Part shown: piece by piece, positions 26,823 through 34,751 of the stretch
Position numbering within the stretch: the stretch's first letter is position 1
Layout: each line of letters starts with the position of its first letter
Assembly: GCF_026240905.1 (NCBI RefSeq)
Contig: NZ_JAPEVI010000001.1
Coordinates: 434,001 to 498,000 of the forward strand
Reading direction: 5' to 3'
DNA: 64,000 nt
Source: Roseibium salinum
GTDB taxonomy: Bacteria > Pseudomonadota > Alphaproteobacteria > Rhizobiales > Stappiaceae
The notes under the pieces: model-generated
Databases searched by the model: none
What the model saw: the letters and a program-made list of their open reading frames with translations, nothing else
What the model was told of the DNA's origin: nothing
Translations under genes and position numbers: made by a program

Positions 26823-27382
26823 GCGACACCCTTGAAGAAGCCCGCGCCGCGTTGAAACTGCGTCAGGGCAGCGGAGCGCGCTATGACGCCGCCGGTGCGC
26901 CGGCCCGCTCGCTCGACTGGGCCCGGCGCGGCACCGCCTATTTCGCGCGTCTTCTCAACGACCTGTCGGATGCCGAGCTCGACGCCCCCTCGGCGCTGCC
27001 AGGACAATCCCGGCGCCACGTGATCGCCCGCGTCGGCTATCAGGCACGATTGCTGGGCGAAGCGATTGCGTGGGTCCGCGAGGGGAAGGAAGGGCCGTTT
27101 CCGAAGGATCTGACCGTGGGGGAGGACGACGTGGAGTTGGGGGCCACCTTGCCGGCGCGCGCCCTGCGCTATCTGTTCCACCACTCCGAAGTTCATCTCA
27201 ATGTCGAATGGCGCGACCTGACGGATGCAGGCTGGGGTGCTTCTGTCGAGGACGTGACGGGACGGCGGATCGCATTGCGGGACACGCCGGAAATCCGCGC
27301 CCGGGCGCTGTGGCGGCACGCGATGGCTCTGAACGCGCGCGGACGACTTGCGGATGTCCCCGCCGCTCTGCGCGAGCTTTGA
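26819..27382 (+). CDS. maleylpyruvate isomerase, MDMPI/DinB-like type
   Basis: A 187-aa protein of the MDMPI_N (DinB-like four-helix) family. It shows DWARRGTAYFARLLNDLSD, RRHVIARVGYQARLLGEAI and HHSEVHLNVEWRDL. In characterised mycothiol-dependent isomerases a His, a Glu and a His bind zinc. Here the helix equivalent to the second and third ligands reads HHSEVH, so one acidic ligand may be replaced by His. It duplicates the function of the GST-type isomerase two genes upstream, and alphaproteobacteria are not known to make mycothiol. Start is GTG 26819, overlapping the dioxygenase stop (GTGA). Confidence 0.82.
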   Translation: MSDTLEEARAALKLRQGSGARYDAAGAPARSLDWARRGTAYFARLLNDLSDAELDAPSALPGQSRRHVIARVGYQARLLGEAIAWVREGKEGPFPKDLTVGEDDVELGATLPARALRYLFHHSEVHLNVEWRDLTDAGWGASVEDVTGRRIALRDTPEIRARALWRHAMALNARGRLADVPAALREL

Positions 27383-27808
27383 ACCGGAAACCTGTCAGCG
27401 CAGCATGTGGAATCCGTTGGGCCGGAACGTCCAGCCACAGACGCTTTGGTCGGGCGAAGACAACTGTTCTTGCGCGATACCGCACGCGGCAATCTGCCCT
27501 ACGCGGCCGGCGGATTGCCAGCGTGGGGTCTGAGCCCGGCAATTCGTCGCTCCGTCTTCCTTGCGGCAGGAATTGATCGGCAACCAGGGAACATCGCGCT
27601 AACTGCTCCGTTCGGTCATCGTGGGGGACCGAAAGCGGACCGACTCCGGGCGACCGTCAGACGTCTTCCCGATTTTGCAGTCAGGTCCCGCTCTTTTCCA
27701 GTCCCCCTTGGCCGCCGGATACGGCGGCGGGACGCAAATCAACCTTGCACGCAGCGTCTGTACCGATTGAGGGCGGACGTTGTTCAATCAAGCCGATGGA
27801 GGATCCCG
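27383..27808. other. intergenic region after the gentisate operon
   Basis: About 425 bases without a supportable gene. The only clear signal is the EcfG-type promoter at 27588-27612, which would drive the CBS protein with an untranslated leader of roughly 190 bases. No convincing terminator of the gentisate operon was seen. Confidence 0.5.
27588..27612 (+). promoter_or_regulatory. EcfG-type (general stress sigma factor) promoter
   Basis: GGAAC, a 16-base spacer, then CGTT: an exact match to the alphaproteobacterial EcfG promoter core. It faces the CBS-domain gene, whose start is about 197 bases downstream. A gene of this type near an HWE kinase fits the general stress response, but activity is inferred from the match. 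Confidence 0.55.
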
Positions 27809-28237
27809 ATGAAGGTACAGCAATGCATGTCCAGCAATGTCGAGGTATGTGCGCCTGACGACACCATCCGTGACGTTGCCCGCAAGATGGTGGAATGCGA
27901 CTGCGGCGTCATGCCGATCGGCGAAAATGACAGGCTGGTCGGCGTCGTGACGGACCGGGATATTGCCATTCGCGCAGTTGCCGAAGGCAAAGGTCCGGAC
28001 ACGCCAGCCCGCAGCGTGATGAGCCAGGAAGTGCTCTATTGCTATGACGATGAGGACATCCAGGAGGTCAGCGACAATCTTGCAATGCTCAAGATCCGCA
28101 GGATGCCTGTCGTGAACCGCGACAAGCATCTCGTGGGGATTGTCTCCTTGGGAGATATTACCATGAGCGATGGCAGAGCCGGTGAAATCGCATTCCGCGG
28201 GGTCTCGCAGCCGGGCGGTCCGCATCAGCAGGCCTGA
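27809..28237 (+). CDS. two-CBS-domain protein
   Basis: A 142-aa protein made of a CBS pair and little else: repeat 1 at ~1-60 (VEVCAPDDTIRDVARKMVE, LVGVVTDRDIAIRAV) and repeat 2 at ~70-130 (DIQEVSDNLAMLKIRRMPVV, LVGIVSLGDI). CBS pairs bind adenine nucleotides and act as energy or stress sensors; stand-alone forms like this are common in rhizobia and of unknown partner. No membrane segment or catalytic domain. ATG 27809 follows GGAGG. An EcfG-type promoter lies upstream. Confidence 0.88.
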   Translation: MKVQQCMSSNVEVCAPDDTIRDVARKMVECDCGVMPIGENDRLVGVVTDRDIAIRAVAEGKGPDTPARSVMSQEVLYCYDDEDIQEVSDNLAMLKIRRMPVVNRDKHLVGIVSLGDITMSDGRAGEIAFRGVSQPGGPHQQA

Positions 28238-28637
28238 CCCCGGCCGGCGCAACAGGACCTTTCGCAGAGGTCGATCCGGACCCGCAAACAACTCTGTGCC
28301 AGGCCCTCATTGCGCGCGGAACCGCCCGCGCGGGCGAGCCGAATGCCAGAGCAAGTGGTCGGGCTTTGATGCGAGCCGAAGCATCGGCGCCAGACCAGTT
28401 GCGGTCCCTTAGATAGTGCGGAAAACTGACCCGGTTGCCTTAACCGGGTCACTTTTTTGCGCAATTGCCCTACGACGCAAGCGATACCGTTCCTGTTGCC
28501 GAGCGACTATAAGGGCACTCGAGTCTCTTGTGGTTCGCCGGTCTCGGGCAAATGGCTCACTCGCCGCTGGCCGGCAGGCTTCGCCGACCTGGCGCCGCGC
28601 AGTCGTTGCGTTACATGCTAGGTGCCAAAGGAGGCGT
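28238..28637. other. intergenic region with a terminator, no supportable gene
   Basis: About 400 bases. A rho-independent terminator at 28428-28458 lies roughly 190 bases after the CBS stop, too far for a simple gene end. It could end a small RNA or a long 3' untranslated region. Open frames here and on the opposite strand are Arg-rich shadows without motifs. Confidence 0.45.
28428..28458 (+). terminator. rho-independent terminator
   Basis: GACCCGGTT, loop GCCTT, AACCGGGTC, then ACTTTTTT: a perfect 9-base stem followed by six T on the plus strand. Its flanks (GCGGAAAACTG before, TTTTTTGCGCAAT after) resemble those of the terminator at 29155-29182. Confidence 0.8.
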
Positions 28638-28960
28638 ATGATGCGTAAATTGATCCTGATCGCAATGGCGGCGTCGCTGCTGTCCCTCTCCCCCGTCGCC
28701 GTGCTGGCAGGAGGGCCGAAAGGCTGTCCTCCCGGTCTCGCCAAAAAAATACCGGGTGCCTGCCTCCGGGCCAGGCCAAGAAAATCTACCGACCCGGCGA
28801 CCGCCTCGTCGGCGACTATGTCCTGATCCGGAACCCGGTCATCTACGGATTGGAGCCCGGTCAGACCTATTACCGGCTCGGCGATTACGTCTATCGTGTC
28901 GACCGCAGCACCAAGGAAGTCCTCGACCTGGTGGGCGCGGTTGCCGCAATCCTGAATTGA
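28638..28960 (+). pseudogene. small exported protein (RcnB-like/Gly-Pro-Lys-rich), single-base frameshift in an A-run
   Basis: ATG 28638 has an ideal AAAGGAGG ribosome-binding site. The product begins with a signal peptide (MMRKLILIAMAASLLSLSP, cleaved after VLA) and GGPKGCPPGLAKK. It then goes out of frame at a run of seven A (28743-28749). Reading one base back continues GCLPPGQAKKIYRPGDRL, VIYGLEPGQTYYRLGDYVYRV and LVGAVAAIL to a TGA at 28960. This is the classic layout of small periplasmic RcnB-like alphaproteobacterial proteins (~107 aa). One extra A restores it. Transcriptional slippage at the A-run could also produce the full protein. Confidence 0.72.
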
Positions 28961-29397
28961 CCTGTCCGCAGCGGCATGAGTGGGGCCGGGCTGGGCGAAC
29001 AGAAATTGCCCGGTTGAGGAACATCGTAGCCTTTTGGCGGCAATCTTTGCTGCGGACGCACGAAGGTGATGGGTAGCGCTAATTTTTACATGCTGCCGAT
29101 CAGAGCCACGTGGTTCACTGCTTACACTTATGCTTGACAATGCGAAAAACCTGGCCCGGTCCTTGGACCGGGTCCTTTTTTAGCAAATAAGGTGGACGAA
29201 TGGTGTGCCGCGCGACAGATATGGTGGAAACCTCTCTGCCGGTTTCTTGCGCGATTGCTCGGAGCGACACGCGTTGAGCATACAGGTGGCGCCTTGCCAC
29301 GCTCGAGCGCCAAGCCGTCGGAGTGCTGTGGATCAAGCAGGCTGCTGATATTCGCGCGAGGCTGACCGGTGACGGATTGAATACAATTGGAAATGCG
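28961..29397. other. intergenic region with a terminator, no supportable gene
   Basis: About 440 bases between the small exported protein and the receiver-domain gene. It holds a rho-independent terminator at 29155-29182, nearly 200 bases after the preceding stop. The opposite-strand frames are shadows. A small RNA ending at the terminator is possible but no promoter was identified with confidence. Confidence 0.45.
29155..29182 (+). terminator. rho-independent terminator
   Basis: CCCGGTCC, TT, GGACCGGG, then TCCTTTTTT: a perfect 8-base stem and a T-tract. The preceding GCGAAAAACCTGG resembles the flank of the terminator at 28428-28458, suggesting related transcript ends. Confidence 0.8.
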
Positions 29398-29775
29398 ATG
29401 AAACGTTCTGCGGACGACGGCGAACGGCGGGTCCTGGTAGTCGAGGACAGCCTGCTGATCGCAATGGACATGGAAAGCCTGGTCGGCGACTGCGGGTGCC
29501 GCGTTGTCGGGCCGGTTGCGGATGTCGCCAGCGGCCTTGAAGTGGCACGGCAGCACGAACTGGACGGAGCCTTGCTCGACATCAACCTTGGAGACGAGCG
29601 GGTTTGGCCGGTGGCGGAATTGCTCGATCAGCAAGGTGTCCCCTTCGTGTTGACGACCGGCTACAGCTCCTCCGAAATCCCTCCTCGGTTTGGCGATCGG
29701 GAGGTGCTTCAAAAGCCGGTGGCGCTCGAAGATCTGCAACGAGCGCTCGGGCTGATTGGCGTTCTGCCGAACTGA
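29398..29775 (+). CDS. single-domain response regulator (receiver only)
   Basis: A 125-aa CheY-like receiver. It has acidic residues and the VVEDSLLIAMDMESLV strand-helix near residue 15, the phosphoacceptor Asp in GALLDINLGDE near 60, Thr in LTTGYS near 85 and Lys in LQKPVAL near 103. No output domain. HWE/HisKA_2 kinases are commonly paired with such receivers. The kinase gene converges on it with only seven bases between stops, so it is a likely partner. ATG 29398 with GGAAA upstream gives a standard receiver; an outer GTG at 29323 would add an unstructured leader. Confidence 0.88.
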   Translation: MKRSADDGERRVLVVEDSLLIAMDMESLVGDCGCRVVGPVADVASGLEVARQHELDGALLDINLGDERVWPVAELLDQQGVPFVLTTGYSSSEIPPRFGDREVLQKPVALEDLQRALGLIGVLPN

Positions 29776-29782
29776 CGCGCCT

Positions 29783-32700
29783 TCATGGTTCACGATCAGG
29801 CCGTGCCCGCAGGACCGAGTTCGCGGGAAGTTCGAGGACGCAGCGGAAACCGTCGCGGAGAAATTCCGGTTTGCAGGCACCGTGCAGTTCGTACTCCGTG
29901 CTTCGGGTGATGAATTCGAGGCCAAAGCCGGTTGTCTCGGGCGGTTCGACCTCGGGTCCATCAGTTTCACGCCAGTCGATCCTGAAAGAACTCGCGTCAT
30001 GATCGACGGTTGCCCAATGCAGCGAAACGCAACCGTTCTCATTTGCCCAGGCGCCGTATTTGGCCGCGTTGGTGGCGAGCTCCTGCAGAATGAGCCCCAG
30101 CGAGACGGCCACCTGCGGTTTCAGTTCAACGCTTGGACCTTCAAGCTTCAGTCGGGTTGAAGTCGGTTCGGCGAACGGCGCCAGCACCGCGCTTGCCAGT
30201 TCCTCGAAGCCGGCCCCTTTCCACTCGGCGCTTGACAGTATCCCGTGTGTCGTCGACATCGCCTGAAGCTTTCCCATCAGTGTCTCGAGCAATTCCTGCT
30301 TTGTGGAGACACGATCCGCAGTCTGGCGCACGATTGCCTGCACGCTGGCGAGCGAATTCTTCACACGGTGATTGAGTTCGGAAACCATGGAGGCAAGTTC
30401 TTCCTCGATCCGCTTGCGCTCGGTGATGTCGACGAAAGTCAGAACGGCTCCCCTGATGTGGTCTTGCTCGTCCCGGTAAGGCAGCATTCGCATGATCAAG
30501 GTCTGACGTTCCCCGTTCGTCGCCTCGACCTCGTGCTCGATCTGATCTCCGGTCCCGATCACTTGAGCAACCTCCGTCCTCAGGAACTCGAAGTCGATGC
30601 GCCCGGCCAGTTCGTCGAGCGGGCGGCCGACGTCGTGGTCGCGCAGCCGGAACAGCGGCTTGGCAGGCGGCGTGAAATTGCGAATACGGAAATCCTTGTC
30701 CAGAAACAGCATCGCGATGCGGGTGTTGCTGAACAGGTTCTTGAGGTCGCTGTTGGCGCTGCTCAGTTCGTCCACCCGCGTCCCCAGCTCGCTGTTCACC
30801 GTTCGCAGTTCCTCATTGATCGATTGCAGCTCCTCCTTGGAGGTCTCGAGCTCCTCGTTCGAGGACTGGAGTTCCTCGTTGACCGAGGAAAGCTCCTCGT
30901 TCGACGCGCGCAACTCCTCGTTCGACGTTTCGAGTTCCTCCAGTGTGCCCTGGAGACGCTCTTTCGTGGTCTGCAGTTCCTGTTCGAGGATGCGGATCAG
31001 CTCATCATCACCACCCCGTCGGCGTTCGTTTGTGACGGTGTCAGGAACCACGGGGCTGCCGGTCTGGAAAAGAACCAGGCAGAGCGGCCGTCCTGTTTCA
31101 TCGGCCGGAAGTGGTTCCACACTGAGCGTGAGATGCTTTCTATTCTGCCCTGTCTCCACGGTCAGGTCGGATCGCACGAGCTTCTTTCCGGTAGTCAGCA
31201 CCTGCGAAACCGCACTTTTGATGTCAATGGCCAGTTCGCTTCGCACCATGGCCGCCAGATTGGAGTTGGGGCGGCCGCGCGGCAGTTCCAGGAACGCTCC
31301 TGTCCCGCTGGACGCCTCGAGGATCTCGAAATCCGAGTCGACGATGACATGGGCGGGGCTGTAGCGCTCAAGCAGGCGCTGTGCAGCATGCTGCGTCTCG
31401 TTGCGCGCACGGCTTTCGTTTCCTCTTTCCTTGTGCTTCTGGCGCCCCCGTTCCTTTCCGTCGCCAGCGGCTATCGGGAAGTCGGGCAGCCGGGAACTCT
31501 CACCAATGCGGCGGTAGATCCGGTGCTTGCGCTCAACTTCCGTGAACAGTTTCTGGTTCGGACCGGCGTTCTCGGCCGGACCCATGAACAGGATTCCGTT
31601 CGGCCGGAGCGCGTAGTGGAACACGGGGATCAGTCGTTTCTGCAGCGCAGAATCCATGTAGATCAGGACGTTTCGGCATGAGATCAGGTCAATGCGAGAG
31701 AAGGGCGGATCCCGGAGCAGGTTATGCTGCGCGAAAAGGCAGATCTCGCGAACGTGGGGGCGGACGACGAATGTACCGTCCTCCCTTTGGAAGAATCGCT
31801 CGAGCCTCTCCTTGGTTACATCGGCGGCAATGCTCTGCGGATAGCGCCCGAGACGGCCCACATGCAGTGCATTTTCGTCGATATCGCTGCCGAAGATCTT
31901 GATATCGGGGACACTTTCCAACTGGTCGGCCTTTTCCAGAAGCAGCATGGCAATGCTGTAGACTTCTTCACCCGTCGCGCAACCCGGCACCCAGATGCGC
32001 ACTTCGTCGTCCTCGGTCTTGCCTTCTAGAATTTCCGCCAGAACCCGTTCGGAAAGTGCCACGAAGGCCTCGCCGTCGCGGAAGAACTGAGTGACGCCGA
32101 TCAGCAGATCCCGAAACAGCCGTGACGGCTCCCGGCCGTCTTCCATGAGATGCTCGACGTAGTCCGACAGCGACGACAGGCCGCGCATCTGCATGCGACG
32201 CCGGATACGGCGGTCCATGGTATTCGATTTATAACCGCTGAAGTCATGGCCGACCGCCTTTCGAAGAATGTCGCAGATCTGAAGCCGTTCTCCGTCCCCA
32301 ACTTCGACTTCGCGGGCGATCGGTCTGCGGTGGACCAGAAAATCCGTGAACAGTCCCGGCATGTCGCAGATGTCGACTTCGCGATCCACAAGGCCGGTGC
32401 GCAGCGCACTCAGCAGCATGCTGTCGTATTCGGCGCTCTGAAGCGTCTGAGTCAGTGTGAGGCCGCCTGCTTCCTTGACTGCCTTGAGGCCGATCGTCCC
32501 GTCGGTCCCCGCTCCGGAGAGGAGCGCACAGCCTGCGTGGTCGCCCTGGTCCGCGGCGAGCGAGATCAGGAAGGCATCAATGCTGGTGCGCCGTGCCAAT
32601 GGATCCCCATCGGAAACGGGAAGCAGGACGCCTTTGTTCACCGTCATCACCCGTCCGGGGGATATCAGGTAGATGTGATTTGCGGCGATCGGAGTGTTCT

Positions 32701-32956
32701 CGACGACCTCGCGGACAGGAAGGTCGGTCTTGCGTCCGAGGATCCCTGCCAGATCACTGTGGCGGTCCGGCGCCATGTGCTGAATGAGAACCCAGGCGAG
32801 GCCGGAATCCCGCGGTATATTTGCCACGAGCTCCTGAAGCGCGGAAACGCCTCCGGCGGAGGCGCCTATTCCGACGATCGGAGGCGCAACGTCTACTGGT
32901 TCGGTTCGATTGCTGTCTGCGCGTTGTGCCCGGCCGCTGCTGTTCTTTGGAGTCAT
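29783..32956 (-). CDS. CheB-CheR-PAS-HWE/HisKA_2 hybrid sensor histidine kinase
   Basis: A 1057-aa multidomain signalling protein. Order: CheB methylesterase (~25-205; GIGASAGGVSALQ, SGAGTDGTIGLKAV), CheR methyltransferase (~215-480; WVPGCATGEEVYSIAMLL, LISCRNVLIY), a low-complexity linker and PAS-like region, a long coiled coil of EEL-type heptads (~655-735), a PAS domain with ITERKR exit motif, and a kinase core. His863 in LNHRVKNSLASVQAI is the expected phosphorylation site of the HWE/HisKA_2 class, followed by a HATPase. No membrane segment is evident, so it is probably cytosolic. Similar fusions occur in many alphaproteobacteria. It converges on the receiver gene. Confidence 0.93.
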   Translation of the reverse strand: MTPKNSSGRAQRADSNRTEPVDVAPPIVGIGASAGGVSALQELVANIPRDSGLAWVLIQHMAPDRHSDLAGILGRKTDLPVREVVENTPIAANHIYLISPGRVMTVNKGVLLPVSDGDPLARRTSIDAFLISLAADQGDHAGCALLSGAGTDGTIGLKAVKEAGGLTLTQTLQSAEYDSMLLSALRTGLVDREVDICDMPGLFTDFLVHRRPIAREVEVGDGERLQICDILRKAVGHDFSGYKSNTMDRRIRRRMQMRGLSSLSDYVEHLMEDGREPSRLFRDLLIGVTQFFRDGEAFVALSERVLAEILEGKTEDDEVRIWVPGCATGEEVYSIAMLLLEKADQLESVPDIKIFGSDIDENALHVGRLGRYPQSIAADVTKERLERFFQREDGTFVVRPHVREICLFAQHNLLRDPPFSRIDLISCRNVLIYMDSALQKRLIPVFHYALRPNGILFMGPAENAGPNQKLFTEVERKHRIYRRIGESSRLPDFPIAAGDGKERGRQKHKERGNESRARNETQHAAQRLLERYSPAHVIVDSDFEILEASSGTGAFLELPRGRPNSNLAAMVRSELAIDIKSAVSQVLTTGKKLVRSDLTVETGQNRKHLTLSVEPLPADETGRPLCLVLFQTGSPVVPDTVTNERRRGGDDELIRILEQELQTTKERLQGTLEELETSNEELRASNEELSSVNEELQSSNEELETSKEELQSINEELRTVNSELGTRVDELSSANSDLKNLFSNTRIAMLFLDKDFRIRNFTPPAKPLFRLRDHDVGRPLDELAGRIDFEFLRTEVAQVIGTGDQIEHEVEATNGERQTLIMRMLPYRDEQDHIRGAVLTFVDITERKRIEEELASMVSELNHRVKNSLASVQAIVRQTADRVSTKQELLETLMGKLQAMSTTHGILSSAEWKGAGFEELASAVLAPFAEPTSTRLKLEGPSVELKPQVAVSLGLILQELATNAAKYGAWANENGCVSLHWATVDHDASSFRIDWRETDGPEVEPPETTGFGLEFITRSTEYELHGACKPEFLRDGFRCVLELPANSVLRARPDREP

Positions 32957-33218
32957 TCCGGCATCTTTCTACGAGAGGACAAACAAGCATAGACGGATGA
33001 TTTCCGGATGGCGAGGCCAGCGGTCTTGACCTCGGTCGAAGCGCTCAACCATCTGGTGGCGGGTGCTGTGACTGAAACTCCGGTCGAGCCTTTGACAACC
33101 TGGAACTTTCTCGCGGTCCAGCGGTTCCGTTGCCAACGACGCTTTGGGCACCCGAAGTGGCAGCCTGTCCCGCGACGGACAGTTGCGACGTTTCTCGACA
33201 CAGAACGGAGCAGACGAC

Positions 33219-33770
33219 ATGAATGGTCAGAAGCCACCGGCCTCTCCTTCCGAAGAGGCAGACAGAACCCAGCTTGACCTTGCCAAACAGGAGGGGACCG
33301 CCTACTTCCGGTCGCTCGAGTACATGGCGAACAAGGTTGCTGCCAACGGCGCTACACAGGAGTGCGGCGATGTGATCGTAGGTTTCGCGCAGGAGAAAGC
33401 CGAGGGCATGTATCGATTGCGGAACCAGGAGCTCGTCTGGGAGGAACCGCCGCAAGACGAAAACTGTCACTTCGAGGTGACGGTGATTGATGCCACCGAC
33501 CGGCGTTTCATCCCCAACCTGGATGTGACCCTTACCGTCACTGACGGAAAGGGCAATGAAGTTGGCAGCGAAAAGATGCCGTTCCTCTGGCACCCGGGCC
33601 TTTATCACTACGGTCGGAATTGGGCGCTGCCGGGCGATGGACGGTACAATCTTGTCGTCGATATCGAGACGCCGGAGTTTCCCCGGCACGACAAGGTCAA
33701 CGGCCGCCGCTATGCAAAGCCCATCAAGGCCCACTTCCCCAGCGTGCAGGTGAAGACCGGACGAGGATGA
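33219..33770 (+). CDS. P19/Tp34-like iron-transport-family beta-sandwich protein
   Basis: A 183-aa protein. The C-terminal ~120 residues (HFEVTVIDATDRRFIPNLDV, MPFLWHPGLYHYGRNW, LPGDGRYNLVVDIE) resemble the immunoglobulin-like periplasmic P19/Tp34 proteins of iron-uptake systems, with His and Met residues suited to metal binding. The first ~60 residues are charged and there is no signal peptide, unlike secreted P19. No FTR1 permease or other iron gene is adjacent. ATG 33219 with GGAG nine bases upstream is chosen over an Arg-rich extension. A near-match to an EcfG promoter (GGAAC-N16-GGTT) lies at 33102-33126. Confidence 0.6.
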   Translation: MNGQKPPASPSEEADRTQLDLAKQEGTAYFRSLEYMANKVAANGATQECGDVIVGFAQEKAEGMYRLRNQELVWEEPPQDENCHFEVTVIDATDRRFIPNLDVTLTVTDGKGNEVGSEKMPFLWHPGLYHYGRNWALPGDGRYNLVVDIETPEFPRHDKVNGRRYAKPIKAHFPSVQVKTGRG

Positions 33771-33816
33771 GCTTAGCCGTCCTTTGCGTCTTCCGCGACA
33801 ATTGACGCCCGCAGGC

Positions 33817-34671
33817 TCAGGCGAACACCACGGTCTTGCTGCCGTTCAGCATGACCCGGCTTTCGACATGGTACTTGACCGCCTTTGCCAGCACGCGGCT
33901 TTCGATATCCCGGCCGACGGCAACGAGATCGTCGGCGCTCATCGCATGGGTCACCGGTTCGGTCTCCTGGCCGATGATCGGTCCCTCATCGAGGTCGGGC
34001 GTCACGTAATGGGCCGTCGCCCCGATCAGCTTCACTCCTCTGGCATGGGCCTGGTGATAAGGCTTGGCTCCCTTGAAAGAGGGCAGGAACGAATGGTGGA
34101 TGTTGATCACCTTTCCGAACAGCCGGGTCGACATCCTGTTGGACAGGATCTGCATGTAGCGCGCCAGCACCACCAGGTCCGCGCCGGTTTCCTGAACGAT
34201 CTGCAGGAGCTTTTCCTCCTGCTCGGTCTTATTGTCCCTGCCAACCGGCAGATGGTGGAAGGCGATGTTTTCGTACTCGGCAATGCCGCGGGAGTCGTCA
34301 TGGTTGGAGACGATCGCCGCCACTTCGGCGCCCAGCCAGCCGACGCGGATCTGGTAAAGCAGATGAAGCATGGCGTGATCGAACTTCGATACCATGATGA
34401 CGATGCGCGGCTTGCGCGACAAATCCGCTATCGTGGTCTTCATTTCGAACCGCGCGATGGCCGGCCTGAGGGCCCTCTCGACCGCGTCGCGGCCGGCATC
34501 CGCGGGGGAGGTGAAGGCGATCCGCATGAAGAACTGGCCGGTCTGCCGGTCCCAGAACTGATTGCTTTCCGCGATGTTGGCGCCGAGTTCGGCCAGTTCG
34601 GTCGTCACTGCGGCCACAATGCCGGGCCGGTCCATGCACGAAAGGCACAAGACAAGGGTGTTCTCACTCAT
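33817..34671 (-). CDS. purU: formyltetrahydrofolate deformylase
   Basis: A 284-aa PurU. The N-terminal ACT domain (VLCLSCMDRPGIVAAVTTELAELG) is followed by a formyl-transferase/hydrolase domain with the catalytic Asn-His-Asp set in VINIHHSFLPSFKG and ATAHYVTPDLDEGPII. It converts 10-formyl-tetrahydrofolate to formate and tetrahydrofolate. It is the last gene of the MocDEF/PanB-like operon (80-base gap), where it would discharge one-carbon units released by demethylation. ATG 34671 is the family-typical start. Confidence 0.93.
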   Translation of the reverse strand: MSENTLVLCLSCMDRPGIVAAVTTELAELGANIAESNQFWDRQTGQFFMRIAFTSPADAGRDAVERALRPAIARFEMKTTIADLSRKPRIVIMVSKFDHAMLHLLYQIRVGWLGAEVAAIVSNHDDSRGIAEYENIAFHHLPVGRDNKTEQEEKLLQIVQETGADLVVLARYMQILSNRMSTRLFGKVINIHHSFLPSFKGAKPYHQAHARGVKLIGATAHYVTPDLDEGPIIGQETEPVTHAMSADDLVAVGRDIESRVLAKAVKYHVESRVMLNGSKTVVFA

Positions 34672-34751
34672 TTTTCGTTCTCGCACTTGGATCAACCCGC
34701 ACTCGGGCGGCAACCCGAATGTCGTTCTCTTTCAAACTCTGGCACGTGGTG

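Noticed and set aside
27407..27808. In-frame N-terminal extension of the CBS protein
   Set aside because: Arg/Pro-rich and unlike CBS proteins; the ATG at 27809 has a clear GGAGG and gives the normal two-repeat size.
28409..29140. 243-residue minus-strand open frame
   Set aside because: It runs antisense across two terminators and the exported-protein gene and has no motif or start signal.
30780..30990. Apparent short tandem DNA repeats (CTCCTCGTTCGA-like units)
   Set aside because: They encode the heptad coiled coil of the kinase in frame, so they are a protein-level repeat and not a DNA repeat element or CRISPR.
30245..31681. 478-residue plus-strand open frame with periodic sequence
   Set aside because: Antisense to the coiled-coil and PAS part of the sensor kinase; the periodicity comes from its EEL-type heptads.
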